The notes beneath the pieces are model-generated. The model was given only the letters and a program-made list of their open reading frames with translations. It was not told the DNA's origin and ran no database searches. DNA of 43,528 bases from NCBI GenBank assembly GCA_022786965.1, contig JALFXH010000159.1, positions 1 through 43,528 of the forward strand, written 5' to 3'. Positions 1-7,554 of the stretch are shown one piece after another. The position numbers were made by a program, and so were the translations under genes. This DNA comes from Clostridiales bacterium. GTDB lineage: Bacteria > Bacillota > Clostridia > Oscillospirales > Oscillospiraceae. Each line of letters begins with the position of its first letter. Position 1 is the stretch's first letter.

Positions 1-8
1 ATAAATAA

Positions 9-64
9 AACCGTGAATTCTGTACGCTTGTGCTTTTGGCACAAAGCGCACGGAATCCACGGTT
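9..64 (-). repeat. Long imperfect inverted repeat, possible terminator or element end
   Basis: Bases 9-33 and 38-64 are near-perfect reverse complements around a TTTT/AAAA loop, with arms of about 25 bases. Read on the minus strand the mismatches become G.U pairs, and the stem is followed by TTTTATTTAT. That fits an intrinsic terminator for a minus-strand transcript, but the stem is unusually long. A second perfect 8-bp hairpin (67-74 with 79-86) follows immediately. It could also be the edge of a dispersed repeat cut by the window start. Confidence 0.5.
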
Positions 65-179
65 CCCACAGCGCCGCAGCGCTGTGCATCTCTACAAAAT
101 TCTTATATTATTTCATTGTCCTCTTGACGGGGAGCAGTTCAGCTTTTTTCAGTCAGTCGAAAGGCAGGCTTTTTGGTGC

Positions 180-208
180 TTGTGTAATGGTTTCCGGTGG
201 AGTATAAT
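180..208 (+). promoter_or_regulatory. Predicted promoter of the GH2 gene
   Basis: A perfect -10 TATAAT (203-208) lies 17 bp after a weak -35 TTGTGT (180-185). Transcription would start near 215, just ahead of the AGGAGG ribosome binding site at 231-236. Confidence 0.55.
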
Positions 209-243
209 ACGAAAAGCGTGAAAGATGAACAGGAGGCGGCGAA

Positions 244-2580
244 ATGCGCAGTCTTTGCAACGAATGGGAATTCATACCGGAATGGTTTGACGGATTCGCT
301 CTGGGAGAAGGACAGGGGGACCCGGTTCGCCTGCCCCACACGGTGGCGGAACTGCCGCTGCATTATGCCGATCCCATGGCCTATCAGGGCTTCTGCGGCT
401 ACCGCAGAAGGCTGAATCTGGGGCAGGAGCTGGTGGGAAAGCACATTTTCCTCCAATTTGACGGCGCGGCCCACATCGCCACGGTGTACCTGAATGGCAG
501 GGAGCTGACCACCCACCGCTGCGGCTACACCGGCTTCCGGGTGGAGATCACCGATGCCGCGGTTCTGGGGGAAGAAAATCTGCTGTGCGTCCGGCTGGAC
601 ACCACGGAAAACCCCGCGATCCCGCCCTTCGGCAACGTCATCGACTATCTGACCTACGGCGGCCTGTACCGGGAGGTCTGGTTGGATGTGCGGGAAAGAA
701 GCTATATTGAGGATATCTTCATCACTACCCCTGCTCTGACCACCCTGAAAATCCGCCCCACCCTCCACAATGCCCACGGATGCCTGCTGCTGGTGGAGCT
801 GTACAAGGGGGAACGGGAGCTTCTAAGGAAGGCCTTTACCACCGATGGCGTCATCACCATCCAGTGCCCCGGGGTCAAGCCCTGGGATACAAAACACCCG
901 GTACTCTACACCTGCCGGGTGAGCCTGCTGAAAATTGGCCGGGTTATGGATGTGAAGGAGCAGAAGGTGGGCTTCCGGGTGGCGGAGTTCCGGAACGATG
1001 GGTTCTACCTCAATGGGCATAAAACCTTCCTGCGGGGGCTGAACCGGCACCAGTGCTGGCCCTATATCGGTTATGCCGCCCCGGAGACTTTGCAGCGGGA
1101 GGACGCCCGGATTCTCAAGGAGGAGCTATGCTGCACCGCCGTGCGCACCTCCCACTATCCCCAGAGCCACTATTTTCTGGACGAGTGTGACCGGCTGGGG
1201 CTGCTGGTATTTACGGAGATTCCCGGCTGGCAGCACATCGGCGGTACGGACTGGAAGAAACAGGCCATGGAAAATACCCGGGAAATGGTCCTGCAATACC
1301 GGAATCATCCCAGCATCGTGCTGTGGGGCGTGCGCGTCAACGAAAGTCAGGACGATGACGAGCTGTACCGCATGACAAACGGCATTGCTCATGCCTTGGA
1401 CCCCAGCCGCCCCACCTCCGGTGTGCGGTATCTGGAAAAGAGCAGCCCCCTGGAGGATGTGTACGCTTACAACGACTTCTCCCACACCGGGGATAACCCC
1501 GGCTGCAAGCCCAAAAAGGCGGTCACCGGGGACAAGCCCCTGCTGATTTCCGAGCATAACGGGCATATGTTCCCCACCAAGTCCTTCGATCCCTGGCAAA
1601 AACGGCAGGAGCAGGCCCGGCGGCATATGCAGGTACTGAATGACGCCATGGCGAACAGGGAGCATCTGGGCTGCTTCGGCTGGTGTATGTTCGACTACCC
1701 CACCCACCGGGACTTCGGCTCCGGTGATCGGGTGTGCTACCACGGGGTTATGGATGCCTTCCGGAATCCCAAGCTGGCAGCCTTCGCCTATGCAAGCCAA
1801 GGCGATGACAAGCCCGTGCTGGCGGTGGGCACCACCATGGACATCGGCGATTACCCCGGCGGACAGATCGGGGAGGTGCTGGTGTTCACCAATGCCGACT
1901 CCGTGAATGTATATAAGAACGGCACCTTCGTCACCCGGCTCACCGGGGAGCGCTGGGCGGCCCTTCCCCACAGCCCCATGGTGATTGACGACACCATCGG
2001 GTCCTTGCTGGAAACCCAGGAGGGCTTCGACAAAAAGAAGGCGGAGCTGCTGCGCTCCTGCCTGCTGGCGGTGCGCAAATACGGTTTGGCGGACCTGCCG
2101 GCGGCTGAGACGGCAAAAATGGGCTATGCCATGATGAAGTACGGCCTGAAATACGACGACGCCGTGAAGCTCTACGAAAAATATGTGGGCAACTGGGGCG
2201 GGGAAGCCACGGTTTGGCGGCTGATGGCGGTGAAGGATGGAGAGGTGACCGCGAGCTGCACCTTGGGCCCCAGCGCGCGGCTCCATCTGGAGGCAATCCC
2301 CAGCAGCGTCCGCCTGACGGAGGGGGATACCTACGACATGGCGGCGGTCCGCATCCGGATTCTGGATGAAAACGGCAACCCCGCTCCCTATGCCCAGCTG
2401 CCGGTGCACCTGAAGCTGGAGGGGGACGCCCAGCTGGTGGGACCGGAGGTGGTCACCGCCGAGGGCGGCATGACCGGCGCTTATCTGCGAACCGTGGGCC
2501 GTGCCGGACAGGCAAAATTGACGATTTCTACAAACCAGACCGATGACGTGGAAATTCTGTTCCAAATCCATAAAAAGTAA
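244..2580 (+). CDS. Glycoside hydrolase family 2 (beta-galactosidase/glucuronidase-like)
   Basis: A 778-residue glycosidase of the GH2 family, which cleaves beta-linked sugars with retention. The order is a sugar-binding jelly roll (about 1-165), an Ig-like domain (about 165-250), a TIM barrel (about 255-540) and a C-terminal Ig-like region. The barrel shows the GH2 signature with NRHQCWP near 267 and RTSHYP at 301. The likely acid/base is Glu367 in the VNES motif and the likely nucleophile Glu437 in ISEHNGH. No signal peptide is visible, so it is probably cytoplasmic and acts on imported oligosaccharides. The start is fixed by AGGAGG at 231-236. The substrate cannot be read from sequence alone. 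It stands alone, with no transporter or regulator beside it in the window. Confidence 0.9.
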   Translation: MRSLCNEWEFIPEWFDGFALGEGQGDPVRLPHTVAELPLHYADPMAYQGFCGYRRRLNLGQELVGKHIFLQFDGAAHIATVYLNGRELTTHRCGYTGFRVEITDAAVLGEENLLCVRLDTTENPAIPPFGNVIDYLTYGGLYREVWLDVRERSYIEDIFITTPALTTLKIRPTLHNAHGCLLLVELYKGERELLRKAFTTDGVITIQCPGVKPWDTKHPVLYTCRVSLLKIGRVMDVKEQKVGFRVAEFRNDGFYLNGHKTFLRGLNRHQCWPYIGYAAPETLQREDARILKEELCCTAVRTSHYPQSHYFLDECDRLGLLVFTEIPGWQHIGGTDWKKQAMENTREMVLQYRNHPSIVLWGVRVNESQDDDELYRMTNGIAHALDPSRPTSGVRYLEKSSPLEDVYAYNDFSHTGDNPGCKPKKAVTGDKPLLISEHNGHMFPTKSFDPWQKRQEQARRHMQVLNDAMANREHLGCFGWCMFDYPTHRDFGSGDRVCYHGVMDAFRNPKLAAFAYASQGDDKPVLAVGTTMDIGDYPGGQIGEVLVFTNADSVNVYKNGTFVTRLTGERWAALPHSPMVIDDTIGSLLETQEGFDKKKAELLRSCLLAVRKYGLADLPAAETAKMGYAMMKYGLKYDDAVKLYEKYVGNWGGEATVWRLMAVKDGEVTASCTLGPSARLHLEAIPSSVRLTEGDTYDMAAVRIRILDENGNPAPYAQLPVHLKLEGDAQLVGPEVVTAEGGMTGAYLRTVGRAGQAKLTISTNQTDDVEILFQIHKK

Positions 2581-2582
2581 CG

Positions 2583-2596
2583 GCGCAGGCCTGCGC
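2583..2596. repeat. 14-bp perfect palindrome after the GH2 gene
   Basis: GCGCAGGCCTGCGC lies three bases after the GH2 stop codon. There is no unpaired loop and only a short AATTT follows, so it would be a weak terminator at best. Confidence 0.3.
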
Positions 2597-2655
2597 AATT
2601 TGTCTCCTATCCACAGAAATCATGGAAATTTTACAAAGAAAATCGCGGATACATA

Positions 2656-2684
2656 TTGACAATCCATGGAAAGAGTGGTATTCT
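2656..2684 (+). promoter_or_regulatory. Strong predicted promoter of fhs
   Basis: Consensus -35 TTGACA (2656-2661), 17-bp spacer and -10 TATTCT (2679-2684). The predicted start site is near 2691, giving a leader of about 115 bases before the fhs start codon. Confidence 0.8.
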
Positions 2685-2687
2685 TAT

Positions 2688-2707
2688 TTCGGTACTTAAG
2701 TACCGAA
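2688..2707. promoter_or_regulatory. Perfect 20-bp palindrome over the fhs start site, candidate operator
   Basis: TTCGGTACTTAAGTACCGAA is a perfect dyad that starts 3 bp after the -10 box and covers the predicted transcription start of fhs. The position is typical of a repressor operator. It could instead be a start-proximal hairpin in the mRNA. The cognate regulator is not identifiable here. Confidence 0.55.
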
Positions 2708-2806
2708 TAAATATGCGGTGAGCCATTTCAACGGCAGCCGCATCCGATCCTGTACGGGCCGGGCCAAGAACGGCAGGCACCAACACATTACAAGGAGTGT
2801 ATTAAC

Positions 2807-4483
2807 ATGGGATTCAAGTCTGACATCGAAATCGCACAGGAAACCGAGATGCTGCACATTCGTGAGATCGCCAAGATCGCGGGTGTGGACGAGAAGTATC
2901 TGGAGCAGTACGGCAACTACAAGGCAAAGGTTGACTACAATATCCTGAAGGATATGGCCGACAAGCCCAACGGCAAGCTGATTCTGGTTACCGCCATCAA
3001 CCCCACCCCCGCCGGTGAGGGCAAGACCACGACCACTGTCGGTCTGGCTGACGGTATGCGCAAGATCGGCAAGAACGTCATGGTCGCCCTGCGTGAGCCC
3101 TCTCTGGGCCCCGTGTTCGGCGTCAAGGGCGGCGCTGCCGGCGGCGGCTACGCTCAGGTCGTCCCCATGGAGGACATCAACCTGCATTTCACCGGTGACT
3201 TCCACGCCATCGGCGCTGCCAACAACCTGCTGGCCGCCATGCTGGACAACCATATTTATCAGGGCAACGCTCTGGGCATCGACCCCCGTCAGATTACCTG
3301 GCGCCGCTGCGTTGACATGAACGACCGTCAGCTGCGTTTCGTGGTGGACGGCCTGGGCGGCAAGGTCAACGGCACTCCCCGTGAGGACGGCTACGACATC
3401 ACCGTGGCTTCCGAGATCATGGCAGTTCTGTGCCTGGCCTCCGACATTACCGATCTGAAGAACCGTCTGGCTCGTCTGGTAGTTGGCTACACCTACGCCG
3501 GCAAGCCCGTCACCGCTGGCGATCTGAACGCTCAGGGCGCTATGGCCGCTCTGCTGAAGGACGCTCTGAAGCCCAACCTGGTTCAGACTCTGGAGCATAC
3601 CCCCGCTTTCGTTCACGGCGGCCCCTTCGCCAACATCGCTCACGGCTGTAACTCCGTTACCGCTACCAAGATCGCTCTGAAGCTGGGCGATTACGCCATC
3701 ACCGAGGCCGGCTTCGGCGCTGACCTGGGCGCTGAGAAGTTCCTGGACATCAAGTGCCGCATGGCTGGTCTGAAGCCCTCCTGCGTGGTTCTGGTCGCTA
3801 CCGCCCGTGCCCTGAAGTACAACGGTGGCGTGCCCAAGGCCGAGACCGGCAAGGAGAACCTGGAGGCTCTGGAGAAGGGCCTGCCCAACCTGCTGCAGCA
3901 CGTTGAGAATATCACCACCGTCTACAAGCTGCCCTGCGTGGTCGCCATCAACCGCTTCCCCACCGACACCGAGGCCGAGCTGAAGCTCATCGAGACCAAG
4001 TGCAAGGAGCTGGGCGTCAACGTTGCTCTGTCCGAGGTTTGGGGCAAGGGCGGCGAAGGCGGCATCGAGCTGGCTAAGGAAGTTGTCCGTCTGTGCGAGC
4101 AACCCAACGACTTCACCTTCTCCTACGAGCTGGATTGCAGCATCAAGGAGAAGATTGAGGCCATCGCCAAGAAGATTTACCACGCTGACGGCGTGAACTT
4201 CACCGCCAACGCCGAGAAGCAGATCAAGACCCTGACCGAGCTGGGCTACGACCATATGCCCATCTGCATGGCCAAGACTCAGTACTCCTTCTCCGATGAT
4301 CAGACCAAGCTGGGCGCCCCCCGTGGCTTCTCCATCACCGTCCGGAACGTGAAGGTTTCCGCCGGCGCTGGCTTCCTGGTCGCTCTGACCGGCGAGATCA
4401 TGACCATGCCCGGCCTGCCCAAGGTTCCCGCTGCCGAGCGCATCGACGTGGACGAGACCGGCAAGATCACTGGCCTGTTCTAA
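2807..4483 (+). CDS. fhs: Formate--tetrahydrofolate ligase
   Basis: This 558-residue cytoplasmic enzyme makes 10-formyl-THF from formate, THF and ATP, the first step of the Wood-Ljungdahl methyl branch and a formyl source for purines. The length is typical of the family. The P-loop [10 protein letters not shown] is at about 67-76, REPSLGP at 96-102 and the glycine-rich signature [10 protein letters not shown] at 105-114. AAGGAG precedes the start codon. The gene has its own strong promoter, a palindromic candidate operator and a strong terminator, so it appears monocistronic. Its codons lean heavily to CGT, GCT and GTT, unlike most neighbours, which suggests high expression. fchA and folD follow on the same strand. 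Confidence 0.98.
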   Translation: MGFKSDIEIAQETEMLHIREIAKIAGVDEKYLEQYGNYKAKVDYNILKDMADKPNGKLILVTAINPTPAGEGKTTTTVGLADGMRKIGKNVMVALREPSLGPVFGVKGGAAGGGYAQVVPMEDINLHFTGDFHAIGAANNLLAAMLDNHIYQGNALGIDPRQITWRRCVDMNDRQLRFVVDGLGGKVNGTPREDGYDITVASEIMAVLCLASDITDLKNRLARLVVGYTYAGKPVTAGDLNAQGAMAALLKDALKPNLVQTLEHTPAFVHGGPFANIAHGCNSVTATKIALKLGDYAITEAGFGADLGAEKFLDIKCRMAGLKPSCVVLVATARALKYNGGVPKAETGKENLEALEKGLPNLLQHVENITTVYKLPCVVAINRFPTDTEAELKLIETKCKELGVNVALSEVWGKGGEGGIELAKEVVRLCEQPNDFTFSYELDCSIKEKIEAIAKKIYHADGVNFTANAEKQIKTLTELGYDHMPICMAKTQYSFSDDQTKLGAPRGFSITVRNVKVSAGAGFLVALTGEIMTMPGLPKVPAAERIDVDETGKITGLF

Positions 4484-4502
4484 GCCATTTCTACTTAACC
4501 CA

Positions 4503-4540
4503 AAAAGCACAGGCGACCCCTCGCCTGTGCTTTTTCCGAA
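4503..4540 (+). terminator. Intrinsic terminator of fhs
   Basis: A 14-bp perfect stem (4503-4516 with 4521-4534) closes a CCCC loop, and the distal arm runs into a T tract. The A-rich proximal arm would let it work in both directions. Confidence 0.9.
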
Positions 4541-4552
4541 TTGTGCGCACTC

Positions 4553-4688
4553 GTAGGGCGGGGTCAAGACCCCCCCCACCCGGGTGGTATTTTAAGCGGA
4601 TGAAAATCGGTGCGCACAGTGCATTCCCAAAAGAACGACACCGATACAAAGAGATTGGTGCGTCGGCGGGGTCATGACCCCGCCCTAC
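4553..4688. mobile_element. MITE-like element, family A, copy 1
   Basis: A 136-bp non-coding element whose ends are inverted repeats reading GTAGGGCGGGGTCA inward. The right end carries the perfect palindrome GGCGGGGTCATGACCCCGCC. Reverse-complemented, its first 34 bases are identical to the start of the element at 27973. The interiors are unrelated. It encodes no protein and lies between the fhs terminator and fchA. Confidence 0.75.
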
Positions 4689-4714
4689 AATACTGTTTTA
4701 GGAGAAACTGAACT

Positions 4715-5335
4715 ATGGATATGACAATGGAATCCTGCCGCACCTTTGTGGAAGTGCTGGCCTCCAACGCGCCCGCACCTGGTGGCGGCGGCGCTGCTGC
4801 GCTGGTTGGCGCCATCGGCACCGCTCTGGGCAACATGGTCGGCTCCCTGACCGTGGGCAAGAAGAAATACGCCGATGTGGAAGCGGAAATCATCGCCCTG
4901 AAGGCCAAGTGTGACGCCCTCCAGACCGAACTGCTGAACCAGGTGGAAGAGGACGACAAGGGATTTGTTCCCCTGTCCAAGGCCTATGGTATCCCCAAGG
5001 ACGACCCCAACCGGGATAAGATTCTGGAAGAAGCCACCATCACCGCCTGCAAGGTGCCTATGCACATCATGGAGCTGTGCTGCGAGGCCATTGACTGCGT
5101 GGCTGTGTTTGCCGCCAAGGGCTCTCGGCTGGCTGTTTCCGATGCCGGCTGCGGCGCGGTGTGCTGCAAGGCCGCTCTGCAGGCTGCTTCCCTGAACGTG
5201 TTCATCAACACCAAGACCCTGAAAAACCGGGAAGTCGCCGAGGAGCTGAACAGCAAGGCCAACGCCATGCTGACCAAATACTGCGCTCTGGCAGACGAAA
5301 TCTTCAACGAAGTCAAGGCAGGCTTCGGTCAGTAA
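4715..5335 (+). CDS. fchA: Methenyltetrahydrofolate cyclohydrolase (FchA type)
   Basis: A 206-residue protein of the formiminotransferase-cyclodeaminase family, the small stand-alone form that interconverts 10-formyl-THF and 5,10-methenyl-THF in acetogens and purinolytic clostridia. The N-terminal APAPGGGGAAAL segment (about 20-31) and the following helix-rich body are characteristic. AGGAGA at 4700-4705 selects this start; a second in-frame ATG two codons later is less well spaced. The gene sits between fhs and folD, giving pathway order. No clear promoter is visible in the 180 bases after the fhs terminator. Its presence matters because the neighbouring FolD appears to lack cyclohydrolase residues. 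Confidence 0.93.
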   Translation: MDMTMESCRTFVEVLASNAPAPGGGGAAALVGAIGTALGNMVGSLTVGKKKYADVEAEIIALKAKCDALQTELLNQVEEDDKGFVPLSKAYGIPKDDPNRDKILEEATITACKVPMHIMELCCEAIDCVAVFAAKGSRLAVSDAGCGAVCCKAALQAASLNVFINTKTLKNREVAEELNSKANAMLTKYCALADEIFNEVKAGFGQ

Positions 5336-5353
5336 GCGACGAGCCGCCGCTGG

Positions 5354-5406
5354 CAATGCGTTACCGACTTGTCTGTAGTCGTTACACCATTGGGCGCTGC
5401 TCGGTT
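5354..5406 (-). repeat. Family B intergenic repeat, unit 1
   Basis: A unit of about 53 bp running from CAATGCGTTACCGAC to TGCTCGGT, with the core GTCGTTACACCATTGGGC. The same pattern recurs at 5478, 37815 and 37888, and in opposite orientation at 6536, 10071 and 10167. Confidence 0.7.
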
Positions 5407-5477
5407 CGTTACTGCGCAAGAAGATGGAACCCTGTTTTACGGAGTGGCCAGCCAATGTGGTCGGCAAGGCCGATGGC

Positions 5478-5529
5478 TAATGCGTTACCGACGTACCTGT
5501 AGTCGTTACGCCATTGGGTGTCACTCGGT
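5478..5529 (-). repeat. Family B intergenic repeat, unit 2
   Basis: A second copy in the same orientation as unit 1, sharing AATGCGTTACCGAC, TGTAGTCGTTAC and CCATTGGG. Together the two units fill most of the fchA-folD gap. Confidence 0.7.
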
Positions 5530-5586
5530 AACGAAACAAATTCAAAAGGTTGTTTTTAGAATCAAAATAGTAAGGAGAAATGTTAC

Positions 5587-6465
5587 ATGGCTAAGTTACT
5601 GTTGGGCAAGGAAGTCACCGACGCTCTGAACGCCAATCTGCAGACCCGTACCGCCGCTCTGCGGGAGAAGGGCATTGTCCCCACCCTGGGCATCATCCGC
5701 GTGGGCGCTGACCCCTCCGACCTGTCCTACGAGAAGGGCGCTACCAAGCGGGCTGAGCTGGTGGGCGTGGAGGTCAAGAAGTTCGAGCTGCCCGCTGATG
5801 CTACCAAGGAGGATGTTCTGGCTGTCATCGATCAGGTCAACGCTGACGACTCCATTCACGGCGTTCTCATGTTCCGGCCCCTGCCCAAGCACCTGAAGGC
5901 TGACCAGAACGAGATCTGCAACCGTCTGGCTCCCCAGAAGGACGTGGACTGCATGACCCACCTGTCCAACGCCGGCGTGTTTGAGGGCCTCGGTGATCTG
6001 GGCTTCGCTCCCTGCACCCCCTCCGCCTGCATGGAGATTCTGGACTACTACGGCATCGACTGCAAGGGCAAAAACGCCGTTGTGATTGGCCGCTCCCTGG
6101 TGGTCGGCAAGCCCGCCGCCATGATGCTCATGGGCAAGAACGCCACCGTCACCGTCTGCCACACCAAGACCGTCAACACCGCCGAAATCTGCAAGGGCGC
6201 TGACATTATCGTCTCCGCCGCCGGTGTGCTGAACTCTCTCACCGCCGACTACGTCCGGCCCGGTCAGGTGGTCATCGACGTGTCCATCAACTGGGACGAG
6301 AACAAGCCCAACGCCAAGGGGGGCAAGGGCGCCATCGCCGGCGACGCTAAGTTCGACGAGGTGGAAGCCATCGTAGACGCCATCACCCCCGTTCCCGGCG
6401 GTGTGGGCTCCGTCACCACTTCCGTTCTCATGAAGCACGTTGTGGAGGCCGCTGAGCGCGCCTGA
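5587..6465 (+). CDS. folD: Methylenetetrahydrofolate dehydrogenase, FolD family (probably dehydrogenase only)
   Basis: A 292-residue NAD(P)-dependent enzyme of the FolD family, interconverting 5,10-methylene- and 5,10-methenyl-THF. The Rossmann motif VIGRSLVVGKPAAMML and the C-terminal TPVPGGVGSVTTSVLMKH are intact. In bifunctional FolD a Tyr-x3-Lys motif and a Gln in VQLPLP are needed for cyclohydrolase activity. Here Tyr48 is kept, but the Lys position aligns to Ala52 and the Gln position to Phe96 in LMFRPLP. The Asp of KDVD (118-121) remains. By family logic this enzyme would be a dehydrogenase only, with FchA supplying the other step. AAGGAG lies upstream of the start. The cofactor preference cannot be read. 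Confidence 0.95.
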   Translation: MAKLLLGKEVTDALNANLQTRTAALREKGIVPTLGIIRVGADPSDLSYEKGATKRAELVGVEVKKFELPADATKEDVLAVIDQVNADDSIHGVLMFRPLPKHLKADQNEICNRLAPQKDVDCMTHLSNAGVFEGLGDLGFAPCTPSACMEILDYYGIDCKGKNAVVIGRSLVVGKPAAMMLMGKNATVTVCHTKTVNTAEICKGADIIVSAAGVLNSLTADYVRPGQVVIDVSINWDENKPNAKGGKGAIAGDAKFDEVEAIVDAITPVPGGVGSVTTSVLMKHVVEAAERA

Positions 6466-6479
6466 TTTGCATAGAATAG

Positions 6480-6513
6480 CAGGGAGCAGTTCATGGACTG
6501 CTCCCTGTTTTTT
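6480..6513 (+). terminator. Intrinsic terminator of folD
   Basis: A perfect 11-bp stem (6480-6490 with 6497-6507) closes a 6-base loop and is followed by six T residues. Confidence 0.92.
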
Positions 6514-6535
6514 GTGGCAATATTCTTCTTTTACT

Positions 6536-6600
6536 GAGCAGTTCCAGTCGAGGGGCCCAAAGGATGTACGATAAGCACCCAGTGTTCGTGACGCATTGTC
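6536..6600 (+). repeat. Family B intergenic repeat, unit 3
   Basis: Starts GAGCAGTTCC, continues GTCGAGGGGCCCAAAGGATG and ends near GTGACGCATTGTC. It is followed by a short GCGGCGACTCGCCGC hairpin. Its reverse complement aligns with units 1 and 2. Confidence 0.7.
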
Positions 6601-6616
6601 CGCGGCGACTCGCCGC

Positions 6617-6645
6617 TTAAGCCCCAGCTTTTGGCTGGGGCTTAA
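6617..6645. terminator. Hairpin at the end of the jag operon
   Basis: A perfect 12-bp stem (6617-6628 with 6634-6645) closes a 5-base loop just after the jag stop codon. There is no good T tract on the minus strand, so termination may be inefficient, or the hairpin may protect the mRNA 3' end. Confidence 0.5.
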
Positions 6646-6648
6646 CTG

Positions 6649-7551
6649 TTATCTCACATACTCGATGACCACCCGGCGGTTGGGCTCCACACCGGTGGAG
6701 TGGGTGGTGATGTTGTCCATATCCTGCAGGGCGGCGTGGATCACATGACGCTCGTAGGCGTTCATAGGCTCCAGCGTGGTGCGGCGGCGAGCCTTCAGGA
6801 CCTGCTGTGCCTTCTTGCGGGCATAGCGGCGCAGGCTGTCCTCCCGCTTTTCCCGGTAGCACTCGGCGTCCACATTCACCCGGACGTGACCGTCCACGCC
6901 GCGGTTGATGGTGTAGTTGGCCAGATGCTGAATGGCGTCCAGGGTGTCGCCCCGGCGGCCGATCAGGTAGCCCAGATCGTCGCCTACCAGGTCAACCTTA
7001 TAGGTGTTATTCTCCACCTTCACGCAGTGGGGAACAGCCTGAGATCCCATGTGCTCCAGCAGGCCCTTGATGAAGACCTCAATTTTTTCCTCGGTGGAGC
7101 CGGCCTCGGCGGGGACATAGACCTTGGGCTCCGCCTTCTTTTCGGGCTTCGGCTCTCTGGGGATCTTGGGGGCTTCCGCCTTCTTTTCGGGGCGGGGAGC
7201 CTTGGGCTTGTCCTGACGGGGAGGCTTCGGCGCTTCGGCCTTGGGAGGATTGGGAGTTTCGGGCTTGGGAGGCTCGGGGGTAACGCCGGGAATGGCGGTG
7301 GCCTTGGGCTTGGAGCGGGAAGCGCTGCCCAGAGCGCTCTTGGGCTTCTCGGGGGCCTTCTCCACCACGGGGTCCGGAACTTCATAGGTCAGCTGAACCT
7401 TGGCGGGCTGAGCGCCAAAGCCCAGGAAGCCGGTTTTGGCCTGCTGCAGAACCATGACGGACACGCTGTCCCGATCCAGACCCAGCTGGTTCAGAGCGGC
7501 CTCGATGGCCAGATCAATGGTTTTTCCGGTGGATACAATGGTTTTTTCCAT
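6649..7551 (-). CDS. jag: RNA-binding protein Jag/KhpB (SpoIIIJ-associated)
   Basis: A 300-residue cytoplasmic RNA-binding protein. The Jag-N domain (about 1-55) is followed by a long Pro/Lys/Glu-rich disordered linker (about 62-150). Then come a KH domain with the GXXG loop IGRRGD (197-202) and a C-terminal R3H domain with Arg268-x3-His272. In other Gram-positives this protein partners KhpA and affects cell division and envelope synthesis. The start lies 3 bases past the yidC stop, with its ribosome binding site inside the end of yidC, so the two are probably translationally coupled. The linker is longer than in many homologues. Confidence 0.92.
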   Translation of the reverse strand: MEKTIVSTGKTIDLAIEAALNQLGLDRDSVSVMVLQQAKTGFLGFGAQPAKVQLTYEVPDPVVEKAPEKPKSALGSASRSKPKATAIPGVTPEPPKPETPNPPKAEAPKPPRQDKPKAPRPEKKAEAPKIPREPKPEKKAEPKVYVPAEAGSTEEKIEVFIKGLLEHMGSQAVPHCVKVENNTYKVDLVGDDLGYLIGRRGDTLDAIQHLANYTINRGVDGHVRVNVDAECYREKREDSLRRYARKKAQQVLKARRRTTLEPMNAYERHVIHAALQDMDNITTHSTGVEPNRRVVIEYVR

Positions 7552-7554
7552 GGT

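Noticed and set aside
1126-2598. An open frame of 490 codons opposite the GH2 gene
   Set aside because: The sense strand has intact GH2 catalytic motifs, while the antisense product shows no recognisable domain.
2696-4579. An open frame of 627 codons opposite fhs
   Set aside because: An artefact of the strong codon bias of fhs; it also runs across the fhs promoter and terminator.
5354-5529. The paired repeats considered as a small CRISPR array
   Set aside because: Only two diverged units with no uniform spacers, and single units are scattered in both orientations elsewhere. No cas gene is present.
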